Assembly: GCA_964450125.1 (NCBI GenBank)
Contig: CAYVDO010000464.1
Span: 1-5,952, forward strand
Direction of reading: 5' to 3'
DNA length: 5,952 nt
From: JADJOY01 sp964450125
Lineage (GTDB): Bacteria > JADJOY01
The position numbers were made by a program, and so were the translations under genes. Positions 1 through 5,322 of this stretch are shown here, in pieces; the stretch's first letter is position 1; every line of letters starts with the position of its first letter. Under the pieces are notes generated by a model. It made no database searches. It saw only the letters and a list, made by a program, of their open reading frames with translations, and was not told where the DNA came from.

Positions 1-675
1 ATGGGCGCAGCCGCGCGCGACGCGGGTGTCGCGATCGTCACCGGCGACACCAAGGTGGTGGATCGTGGGAAGGGCGACGGTCTTTACGTGAACACCGCCG
101 GCGTCGGCGTGCCCGTGAGCGACCGCGTCATCGAGCCGCGTAGCGTGCGCCCCGGCGACGCGATCCTGCTGAGCGGTGACGTGGGACGTCACGGCATGGC
201 GATCATGGCGGCGCGCGAGAATCTCGCGTTCGAGTCCGAGATCGAGAGCGACTGTGCGCCGCTCGCGGAGCCGGTGCTCGCGCTCCTGGAAGCAGGGATC
301 GAGGTCCACTGCCTGCGCGATCCCACCCGCGGCGGTCTCGCGAGCACGCTCGTCGAGATCGCCCGCGACGCCCGCGTCCACGTGCGTATCGACGAACGGG
401 CCATCGCGGTCCGCGAGGACGTGCGCGCGGCGTGCGAGATCCTGGGGCTCGATCCGCTGTACGTCGCGAACGAAGGCCGCTTCGTGGCGTTCGTGGCCGC
501 CACGGATGCCGAGCGCGCGCTGGCGATCCTGCGCTCCCACCCGGTGAGCGCGGGTGCGACGCCAATCGGCGCGGTCGAGGCCGAGCCCGTAGCACTGGTC
601 ACCATGCGCAGCGCGATCGGATCGAACCGAGTCGTCGACATGCTGAGCGGCGAGCAGCTTCCTCGCATCTGCTGA
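1..675 (+). CDS. hypE: HypE, hydrogenase maturation protein (5'-partial)
   Basis: HypE helps make the cyanide ligands of the [NiFe]-hydrogenase iron. HypF carbamoylates its C-terminal Cys, and HypE dehydrates this to a thiocyanate in an ATP-dependent step before transfer to the HypC-HypD complex in the cytoplasm. The visible 224 residues contain VTGDTKVV (13-20), the loop CLRDPTRGG (104-112), LYVANEGR (153-160) and the tail GEQLPRIC, whose last residue (Cys224) is the ligand-carrying cysteine; the stop follows directly. HypE is usually about 330-350 residues, so roughly 110 N-terminal residues, including the first ATP-binding part, lie left of the window. The ATG at base 1 is therefore almost certainly an internal Met. 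The reading frame is clean with no broken motif. HypE is often the last gene of a hyp cluster, which fits the unrelated genes that follow. Family assignment is very secure; the rest of the cluster is not visible. Confidence 0.96.
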   Translation: MGAAARDAGVAIVTGDTKVVDRGKGDGLYVNTAGVGVPVSDRVIEPRSVRPGDAILLSGDVGRHGMAIMAARENLAFESEIESDCAPLAEPVLALLEAGIEVHCLRDPTRGGLASTLVEIARDARVHVRIDERAIAVREDVRAACEILGLDPLYVANEGRFVAFVAATDAERALAILRSHPVSAGATPIGAVEAEPVALVTMRSAIGSNRVVDMLSGEQLPRIC

Positions 676-688
676 CGGCTGATCTTCC

Positions 689-706
689 CGCGCGGTTTTC
701 CGCGCG
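689..706 (+). terminator. GC hairpin after hypE
   Basis: CGCGCGG (689-695) and CCGCGCG (700-706) form a perfect 7-bp stem with a TTTT loop, 13 bases after the hypE stop. No T-tract follows, and the next gene's ribosome binding site begins only 8 bases downstream. It could be a weak or Rho-assisted terminator of the hyp transcript, or an RNA processing or stability element between two co-transcribed genes. The sequence does not decide between these. Confidence 0.4.
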
Positions 707-714
707 CAGGTCCT

Positions 715-720
715 GGAGGA
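715..720 (+). promoter_or_regulatory. Ribosome binding site of the peptidase gene
   Basis: GGAGGA sits 6 bases before ATG 727, an ideal Shine-Dalgarno distance. It decides the start: the in-frame ATG at 763 (codon 13), which would also leave a usable signal peptide, has no comparable site in front of it. Confidence 0.85.
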
Positions 721-726
721 CTGAGA

Positions 727-831
727 ATGAGATCCCTGGAATCGAGCGTTCGCCTGCGGGCGATGCGGACGCAGCTCGCCGTGGGGACGATGATGATCGT
801 TCTCGCTGCTGGAACGTTCGCGGCTGCTGCG
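727..831 (+). other. Predicted Sec signal peptide of the peptidase
   Basis: The N-terminus has a basic region with Arg2, Arg9, Arg11 and Arg14. A hydrophobic core follows (LAVGTMMIVLAAGTF, 17-31), then an Ala-Ala-Ala stretch ahead of Asp36, which suits cleavage after Ala35. The core holds no Cys, so it is not a lipoprotein signal. The exact cleavage residue is an estimate. Confidence 0.8.
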
Positions 832-2646
832 GACACCGCGAGTCTGCCGCGCATCGTGGCGATCAACGGCGCACGGACGGAAGTCGTCACCGAGACCGGA
901 GCCGGTCGCAAGCTCGGGCCCGACCTCATGAGCCTTCAGCTCGAGTACCGCGACTTCCTCGAGAGCCGGGCACCGGGTCCGTTCCGTTCCGCGAACACCC
1001 TGCTCGATCTCGACGAGGACGGCGTCGTGGTCGACGCCATCGCGTCGGCGGGTGAGGGGAGTCGGCTGCGAGGCCAACTGGTGAGCCTCGGGATGCGCCA
1101 GGTGACGCGCTATCGCCACGTGGTCTCGGGTCGCATTCCGTTGGCAGCATTACTGGCGATGGCCGATGCGCCAGCGCTCCGCTTCGTGCGCCCTGCGTAC
1201 CACACCACCAATGCAGGCTCGGTTCAGAGCCAAGGGGACGAGGCGATGGGTACCGACGTGGCGCGGCCCGCGAACAGCGTCGACGGCACGGGAATCGTCG
1301 TGGGCACGCTATCCAACAGCTACAACTGCCTGGGTGGCGCGCCCGCAGGCGTCACTTCGGGCGATCTTCCAACGGGGGTGACGGTGCTCGCCGAGTCACC
1401 GTCGTGCTCCGGTCAGACCGACGAAGGCCGCGGCATGATGGAGCTGATCCGGGACGTGGCGCCCGGGGCCAGTCAGGCGTTCAACACCGCCAACGGTGGG
1501 CAGGCGAGCTTCGCTTCCGGAATCCTGGCGCTCGCGAACACCGCTGGCGCCGACGTCATCAACGACGACGTCATCTACTTCTCCGAGCCGATGTTCCAGG
1601 ACGGCATCATCGCGCAGGCGGTGGACGAGGTCGTGGCGCAGGGCGTCGCGTATTTCTCGTCTGCAGGGAATCAGGCCCGCCAGTCGTACGAAGCGCCGTT
1701 CCGTTCCAGCGGCCAATCCCCCGCCAACCTGCCGGCGGGCTACACGACCGACATCGCCCACGACTTCGATCCCGGTCCGGGTGTCGACATCTATCAAAAG
1801 GTGACGATCCCCAACGGCACCACCCAGATCTCGATTCAGTGGAGCTCGCCGTACGCTTCGGCGACGGGCGGAGCCGGCGCGACCAGCGATCTGGACGTGT
1901 GGCTCTACCTCGACCCGCCCACGAGCCCCGTCATCCAGGTCAAGACCGCGAACGTCGGTGGCGATCCGATCGAGTTCATGGGAATCAGCAACTCGGGATC
2001 CGCGGCGTTCGCGAACATCGCGATCACGCTGCACCAGGGATCGGCGCCGCCGTTGCTCAAGTACGCGTATTTCCGCTCGTCGATGGCGGTGAACGAGTTC
2101 GCCACCAACTCCGCGTCGAGCTACGGGCACGCCAACGCGCGCGGCGCGAGCTCGATGGGGGCGGCGTTCTACTTCCAGACCCCGCCGTTCGGGACGAGCC
2201 CGGCGGTGCGGGAAAGCTTCTCTTCGATCGGCGGCACTGCAACGCTCTGGGACCTGAACGACAACCCGGTCAACGTCGTGCGCCAGAAGCCGAACCTGGT
2301 GGCGCCGGACGGGACGAACACGACCTTCTTCGGATCGGACATCGCGGACCCGGGGGACGGCAGCGACGCCGACACCTCGCCGAACTTCTTCGGCACGTCG
2401 GCGGCGGCACCGCACGCCGCGGCGCTCGCAGCACTCGTTCGCCAGAAGAATGCGAGCTTGTCGCCGGTCCAGGTCTACCACCTGCTGGAGAGCACGGCGG
2501 ACGACATGGCGGCCGTGGGCGTCGATTTCGAGACCGGGCACGGGTTCGTGCGCGGCGACCTCGCGGTGGCGCAGGCCGCGAACTGGCTCTTCGCAGACGG
2601 CTTCGAGGAAGGTGACGCGGCGGACTGGACGTCCTCGGTCCCCTGA
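727..2646 (+). CDS. Secreted S8/S53-like serine peptidase with altered catalytic site and C-terminal tag
   Basis: 639 residues. A signal peptide (about 1-35) is followed by an N-terminal prodomain-like stretch (about 36-165) and a subtilase-fold core. Core landmarks are the first strand GTGIVVGTLSNSYN (187-200), the helix TDEGRGMMELIRDVAPGA (231-248), DVINDDVIYFSEPMFQDG (276-293), the oxyanion block SSAGN (Asn315), RQKPNLVAPDG (519-529) and the nucleophile block GTSAAAPH (Ser558). A beta-rich insert (about 339-450) lies between the Asn and Ser blocks. Counting back from the APGA turn, the position of subtilisin's His (HGT...) is Glu233, as in sedolisins (S53). The usual Asp position falls at Ser196/Asn197, and the second sedolisin acid position is Met237. 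It is therefore a subtilase relative that either uses an unusual Ser-Glu centre or is catalytically weak or dead. The last 18 residues are a tag shared with the next ORF. Secretion across the inner membrane is expected; the substrate is unknown. Family membership is secure, activity is not. Confidence 0.9.
   Translation: MRSLESSVRLRAMRTQLAVGTMMIVLAAGTFAAAADTASLPRIVAINGARTEVVTETGAGRKLGPDLMSLQLEYRDFLESRAPGPFRSANTLLDLDEDGVVVDAIASAGEGSRLRGQLVSLGMRQVTRYRHVVSGRIPLAALLAMADAPALRFVRPAYHTTNAGSVQSQGDEAMGTDVARPANSVDGTGIVVGTLSNSYNCLGGAPAGVTSGDLPTGVTVLAESPSCSGQTDEGRGMMELIRDVAPGASQAFNTANGGQASFASGILALANTAGADVINDDVIYFSEPMFQDGIIAQAVDEVVAQGVAYFSSAGNQARQSYEAPFRSSGQSPANLPAGYTTDIAHDFDPGPGVDIYQKVTIPNGTTQISIQWSSPYASATGGAGATSDLDVWLYLDPPTSPVIQVKTANVGGDPIEFMGISNSGSAAFANIAITLHQGSAPPLLKYAYFRSSMAVNEFATNSASSYGHANARGASSMGAAFYFQTPPFGTSPAVRESFSSIGGTATLWDLNDNPVNVVRQKPNLVAPDGTNTTFFGSDIADPGDGSDADTSPNFFGTSAAAPHAAALAALVRQKNASLSPVQVYHLLESTADDMAAVGVDFETGHGFVRGDLAVAQAANWLFADGFEEGDAADWTSSVP
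2590..2643 (+). repeat. C-terminal tag, copy 1 (peptidase)
   Basis: Residues 622-639 of the peptidase read FADGFEEGDAADWTSSVP and end at the stop codon. The tag at 3180-3233 matches it at 11 of 18 residues without a gap (Phe, Ala, Asp, Phe, Glu, Gly, Asp, Trp, Ser, Ser and final Pro). An acidic-aromatic segment fixed at the very C-terminus of two unrelated exported-type proteins suggests a sorting, anchoring or secretion signal. It could instead be the first strand of a lost beta-sandwich domain. Confidence 0.7.
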
Positions 2647-2678
2647 TCGGCTCGGCGCTCAGCGCCGCAAGCGGCTCG

Positions 2679-3236
2679 GTGCGCAGACCGGTCGTGGTGT
2701 GGATCGGTGACGACGACGTAGGCGGGCTGGTGAACAACGAGTTCGAAGTGTTCTTGCAGCGGATGGACGCCGCTCTCGGTGGGCTCGGGGGTAACGACTA
2801 CCGTGTCAGCGACGTCGGCGGGGTCGGCGATGCTACCTACCAGGTCATGTGGGGGCCGGACGTCGCCTACAACGCGATCGACGACGAGTACATGGTGGTG
2901 TGGGGAGGCGAGGACACCGTCGACGGCATGGTCAACAACGAGTGGGAGGTCTTCGCTCAGCGCATGACGTTCGACACCATCGGGGCCGGACCCAACGACG
3001 AGCGCGTCTCCGATGCCGGCGGGCTCGGCAACACCACGTACCAGACCCAAGAGGTTGCGGTCGCGGCCAACGCCGCGAACGGTCAGTTCCTGGTGGTTTG
3101 GGGCGGAGACGACGACACCGGAACGCTGGTGAACGACGAAGAGGAGATCTTCATCCAGCGCATGAAGGGCTGGTACGTGTTCGCCGACGACTTCGAGAGC
3201 GGCGACATCGACAACTGGGCGTCGAGTGCGCCCTGA
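2679..3236 (+). CDS. Tandem-repeat protein with C-terminal tag, probably a 5'-truncated remnant
   Basis: 185 residues from GTG 2679. The body is about 2.4 copies of a ~66-residue repeat: VVxWxGxDD, then [LM]VNxExE[VI]FxQRM, then G-x-NDxRVSDxGGxGxxTYQ and a PDVAYN-like stretch. Conserved Trp residues lie at 8, 75 and 141. Repeats of this look occur in long secreted beta-rich proteins of environmental bacteria (from memory, unverified). The protein ends in the tag FADDFESGDIDNWASSAP. The body is acidic and has no Cys, membrane segment or signal peptide. The ORF begins inside a repeat; the preceding codons, open back to a TGA at 2613, do not continue the repeat, and there is no Shine-Dalgarno site before the GTG. 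I infer a surviving 3' end of a longer gene whose signal peptide and earlier repeats were deleted. If expressed at all, it would probably rely on translational coupling from the peptidase stop 32 bases upstream. The frame is free of stops and codon use looks normal, so the loss may be recent. Confidence 0.6.
   Translation: MRRPVVVWIGDDDVGGLVNNEFEVFLQRMDAALGGLGGNDYRVSDVGGVGDATYQVMWGPDVAYNAIDDEYMVVWGGEDTVDGMVNNEWEVFAQRMTFDTIGAGPNDERVSDAGGLGNTTYQTQEVAVAANAANGQFLVVWGGDDDTGTLVNDEEEIFIQRMKGWYVFADDFESGDIDNWASSAP
2691..3164 (+). repeat. Protein-level tandem repeats, ~66 residues each
   Basis: Unit 1 is residues 5-71 (2691-2891), unit 2 residues 72-137 (2892-3089), and partial unit 3 residues 138-162 (3090-3164). 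The spacing of the VVW motif is 67 and then 66 residues, and each unit carries the VNxExE(V/I)FxQRM block. The units differ clearly in DNA sequence, so this is an old domain repeat and not a recent tandem duplication. The unit length, together with WxGxDD and Asp/Asn-rich loops, would suit a propeller-like or calcium-binding beta fold, but that is inference. Confidence 0.8.
3180..3233 (+). repeat. C-terminal tag, copy 2 (repeat ORF)
   Basis: Residues 168-185 of the repeat ORF, directly before TGA. It has the same length, position and spacing of Phe, Gly-Asp, Trp and final Pro as copy 1 at 2590-2643. The bodies in front of the two tags are unrelated, so the tag behaves as a portable C-terminal module. 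Confidence 0.7.
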
Positions 3237-3253
3237 GTTGGGATTCGGCGCAC

Positions 3254-3275
3254 GCCCACCGGAGGATCGGTGGGC
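3254..3275 (+). terminator. Hairpin after the repeat ORF
   Basis: GCCCACCG (3254-3261) and CGGTGGGC (3268-3275) make a perfect 8-bp stem with a six-base loop, 17 bases after the TGA at 3234-3236. There is no T-tract. The position right behind a stop codon favours a terminator or a 3'-end stabilising structure. Confidence 0.5.
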
Positions 3276-3339
3276 TCCCAGCCGTTCGGTGGTGAGTGTG
3301 TCGGGAGCGCTCGCGCAGGCGTGTCGGATGTGGGTGTAG

Positions 3340-3367
3340 GGGCGGGCTCTCTCTCGAGAGCCCGCCC
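3340..3367. terminator. Strong bidirectional terminator-like hairpin
   Basis: GGGCGGGCTCTC (3340-3351) and GAGAGCCCGCCC (3356-3367) form a perfect 12-bp stem with a TCTC loop. It lies 103 bases after the plus-strand repeat ORF and 20 bases after the stop codon of the minus-strand amidohydrolase relic, so it sits between two convergent reading directions. Neither side has a T-tract, which is common for terminator-like stems in very GC-rich genomes. A shared terminator for both directions is the simplest reading. Confidence 0.65.
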
Positions 3368-3387
3368 GCCGTGCGTGAGTCCTTGCG

Positions 3388-3568
3388 TCAGAGGAGTCCG
3401 TAGTGCTTACCGGTGTCGCCCGCGCACGATCTTGCGGCTTTCGTCCGAGGGCACGTCCCGGAAGCGCGTCGTGATCCGTTCGCGGGGGCGCGGAAAGGTC
3501 GTGTCGCCGTGGGGAGCATCGGTCTCGAACCGGATGTCGTCACTGGCCACGTCGGCGAGCTTCGCCTT
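3388..3568 (-). pseudogene. Relic of an amidohydrolase-2 family protein (C-terminus, frameshifted)
   Basis: Read on the minus strand from 3568 down, one frame gives KAKLADVASDDIRF, then ETDAPHGDTTFPRPRERITT, then RFRDVPSDESRKIVR. This resembles the C-terminal third of metal-dependent amidohydrolases (the SDYPH / ETDFPH block carrying the late metal-site Asp, then a P.E...KI...N...YGL ending). After the codon at 3422-3424 the frame runs into a stop at 3407-3409. Skipping one G of the GGG run (CCC at 3419-3421 on plus) restores GDTGKHYGLL and a TGA at 3388-3390, exactly the expected family ending. About 60 residues remain of a family usually 280-400 long; the first two-thirds, including the N-terminal HxH metal site, are missing. 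The adjacent oxidoreductase gene occupies the space upstream. It is a decayed or truncated gene; the one-base shift alone could be a sequencing error, the truncation cannot. Confidence 0.72.
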
Positions 3569-3580
3569 GGGCGAGCTTCG
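3554..3580. repeat. Short direct duplication, 11 bp at period 16
   Basis: GGCGAGCTTCG occurs at 3554-3564 and again at 3570-3580. It falls exactly where the recognisable amidohydrolase relic ends, and a 16-base period would shift the reading frame. It may mark a small slippage or rearrangement event at the edge of the relic, or be chance in GC-rich DNA. Confidence 0.5.
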
Positions 3581-3668
3581 TCGGGAGTCGCGCTGGCGGG
3601 CGCCTGCGCGTCGCTCGCGTCGGGATCGAGACGAGCCGTGAGCCCCCGTCGCCGCTATCCTCGCGCCC

Positions 3669-3675
3669 GAGGAGG
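3669..3675 (+). promoter_or_regulatory. Ribosome binding site of the oxidoreductase gene
   Basis: GAGGAGG ends 9 bases before ATG 3685, a near-perfect anti-Shine-Dalgarno match. It fixes the start codon and fits with the FAD-binding motif beginning about 20 residues into the protein. Confidence 0.85.
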
Positions 3676-3684
3676 CCCGCCACG

Positions 3685-5283
3685 ATGACGTCCATCGGCA
3701 CGCCGTACCGTCGTTTCGAGCCGGCCGGTTCGTTCGACGCGATCGTGATCGGCTCGGGGATCGGCGGGCTCGCCGCAGCGGCCTTGCTCGCCAAGCACGC
3801 GCGCAAGCGGGTGCTGGTCCTCGAGCAGCACTACACCGCTGGTGGCTTCACCCACACGTTCCACAGGAACGGCTTCGAGTGGGACGTGGGTGTGCACTAC
3901 ATCGGTGACGTCGGCCATCCCAAGGCGCCGATGCGGGTGATCCTCGACGACATCGCTGCCGAGCCGATCGAGTGGGCGCCGATGGGCGACGTCTACGATC
4001 GCATCGTCCTCGGTGACGAGGTCTACGACTTCGCGGCGGGGCGCGAGAACTTCGTCGAGCGGCTCGCCGCACGGTTTCCCGGTGAGCGCGCCGCCATCGA
4101 GCGTTACCTCGACGTGGTCGCCGAGGCGCAGCGCGCCGGCACGCTCTTCTTCGCCGAACGCGCCGCGCCGGCACCGGTGTCGGCCGTGCTCGGCGGGCTC
4201 ATGCGCCGCAAGCTCGAACGGCTCGCCGCCCGCACCACCCGCGAGGTGCTGGAAGAGATCACCTCGAATCAGAAGCTGATCTCGGTGCTCACCGGCCAGT
4301 TCGGCGACTACGGCTTGCCGCCGGCACGGTCGAGCTTCGCGATCCACGCGATGGTGGCCGGCCACTACCTGCGCGGCGGTTACTTTCCGGTGGGCGGAGC
4401 GAGCCGCTTCGCCGCCGCGATCGTGCCGACCATCGAGCGCGCCGGCGGTGCAGTCGTGGTGCGCGCCGTCGTCGAGCGGATCTTGGTCGAGGACGGCCGG
4501 GCGGTGGGCGTGCGCCTCGACGACGGCCGCGAGCTGCGCGCGGCGACCATCGTGAGCGACGCCGGTGCGCACAATACCTTCGGTCGGCTCCTCGGCGGCG
4601 AAGTGCCCGCACGTGAGCGCGACGCGCTCACCGGGCTCACGCGCAGCGTCGGCCACATGTGCCTCTACCTGGGGCTCGATCGCACCGCCGAGGAGCTCGA
4701 GCTGCCCAGGGCGAACCTTTGGCTCTATCCCGACGAGCATCACGAGCGCAACGTGGACGCGTTCGTCGCCGATCCCGAGGCCCCGTTTCCAGTGGTGTAC
4801 GTGTCGTTTCCGGCGGCCAAGGATCCGAGCTTCACCACCCGCCATCCGGGCCGCTCGACGATCGACGTCATCACGCTGGCGCCCTATGCCTGGTTCGAGC
4901 GCTGGCGCGACTCGCGCTGGCACCATCGCGGCGACGACTACGAAGCGCTCAAGCAGCGCTTCACCGAGCGGCTCCTGGCGCAGCTCTATCGCTGGGTGCC
5001 CCAGGCGGAAGGGCACGTGATCCACGGTGAGCTCTCGACGCCGCTCAGCACCCAGCACTTCGCGGCGTGGGAGCGCGGTGAGCTCTACGGGCTCGATCAT
5101 GATCCACGGCGTTTCGCGGAGCGACGCATTCGCATTCGTACGAGCGTGCCGGGCCTCTACCTCACCGGGCAGGACGTGTGCTCCGCCGGCGTCGGTGGCG
5201 CGCTCATGGGCGGCGTGCTCTGCGCCAGCGCGCTCACCAACAAGAACATGCTGTCGGTGGCGCGGCGTGCGCTGCATCGCTGA
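3685..5283 (+). CDS. FAD-dependent oxidoreductase, retinol saturase / phytoene desaturase type
   Basis: 532 residues, full length for this family (about 500-600). The N-terminal Rossmann FAD site is FDAIVIGSGIGGLAAAALLA (17-36), with GSGIGG at 23-28 and Glu47 in VLVLEQHYTAGG (43-54) as the expected ribose-binding acid. The run GFEWDVGVHYIGDVG (63-77) is characteristic of the RetSat-like branch (all-trans-retinol 13,14-reductase relatives). Mid-protein landmarks are YFPVGGASRF (233-242) and VSDAGAHNTF (290-299). The C-terminal FAD block is PGLYLTGQDVCSAGVGGALM (489-508). Members reduce, desaturate or isomerise conjugated isoprenoid double bonds; the substrate here cannot be read from sequence. 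There is no signal peptide, so it is cytoplasmic or membrane-peripheral. An SDR gene follows after 39 bases, a natural partner for interconverting alcohol and carbonyl forms of a lipid-like substrate. The motifs checked are all intact. Alternatives within the superfamily are a carotenoid isomerase or a CrtI-like desaturase. Confidence 0.9.
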   Translation: MTSIGTPYRRFEPAGSFDAIVIGSGIGGLAAAALLAKHARKRVLVLEQHYTAGGFTHTFHRNGFEWDVGVHYIGDVGHPKAPMRVILDDIAAEPIEWAPMGDVYDRIVLGDEVYDFAAGRENFVERLAARFPGERAAIERYLDVVAEAQRAGTLFFAERAAPAPVSAVLGGLMRRKLERLAARTTREVLEEITSNQKLISVLTGQFGDYGLPPARSSFAIHAMVAGHYLRGGYFPVGGASRFAAAIVPTIERAGGAVVVRAVVERILVEDGRAVGVRLDDGRELRAATIVSDAGAHNTFGRLLGGEVPARERDALTGLTRSVGHMCLYLGLDRTAEELELPRANLWLYPDEHHERNVDAFVADPEAPFPVVYVSFPAAKDPSFTTRHPGRSTIDVITLAPYAWFERWRDSRWHHRGDDYEALKQRFTERLLAQLYRWVPQAEGHVIHGELSTPLSTQHFAAWERGELYGLDHDPRRFAERRIRIRTSVPGLYLTGQDVCSAGVGGALMGGVLCASALTNKNMLSVARRALHR

Positions 5284-5310
5284 GCGGCGGGCGACGAAGC
5301 GTTTTGGCAC

Positions 5311-5314
5311 GGAG
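5311..5314 (+). promoter_or_regulatory. Ribosome binding site of the SDR gene
   Basis: GGAG ends 8 bases before ATG 5323, within the 39-base gap after the oxidoreductase stop. No terminator hairpin or obvious promoter is visible in that gap, which supports co-transcription. Confidence 0.65.
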
Positions 5315-5322
5315 CAGGGGCG

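Larger units (their letters stand above)
3237..3684. other. 448-base gap between intact genes
   Basis: No intact gene is supported here. The gap contains two hairpins (3254-3275 and 3340-3367), a minus-strand amidohydrolase relic (3388-3568), a short direct duplication (3554-3580) and the ribosome binding site of the next gene (3669-3675). Between about 3581 and 3668 I see no recognisable feature and no convincing -35/-10 promoter, although a promoter for the oxidoreductase-SDR unit should lie in this stretch. Plus-strand open frames across the gap have arginine- and alanine-rich translations without family features and look like GC-rich noise. Confidence 0.7.

Noticed and set aside
1..3. ATG at base 1 as the true start of hypE
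   Set aside because: About 110 residues of the normal HypE N-terminus would be missing while the sequence is already in a conserved internal region. The gene simply begins outside the window.
1396..2541. A 381-residue minus-strand open frame inside the peptidase gene
   Set aside because: Its arginine- and valine-rich sequence shows no recognisable motif, and it is antisense to a gene with clear peptidase blocks.
1404..2615. A 403-residue plus-strand open frame in another frame of the peptidase gene
   Set aside because: Extremely Arg-rich translation without domains; it mirrors the codon structure of the real gene.
2613..2690. Programmed frameshift joining the peptidase to the repeat ORF
   Set aside because: The peptidase already ends in the complete tag and stop codon shared with the next ORF, and no slippery sequence is visible. 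Two separate C-termini are simpler.
3237..3684. CRISPR array, tRNA or insertion sequence in the gap
   Set aside because: No regularly spaced repeats, no cloverleaf-like segment, no transposase motif and no terminal inverted repeats with a target duplication were found. The only inverted repeats are the two terminator-like hairpins.
3270..3688. Two plus-strand open frames in the gap before the oxidoreductase
   Set aside because: No ribosome binding site, Arg/Ser-rich products and no family features. The minus-strand relic explains why this stretch still has coding-like composition.
3655..5310. A 551-residue minus-strand open frame, longer than the plus-strand gene it overlaps
   Set aside because: It is antisense to the oxidoreductase, which has all FAD motifs and a strong ribosome binding site. 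The minus-strand product is a His/Arg/Ala-rich composition artefact with no family motif, typical of GC-rich shadows.
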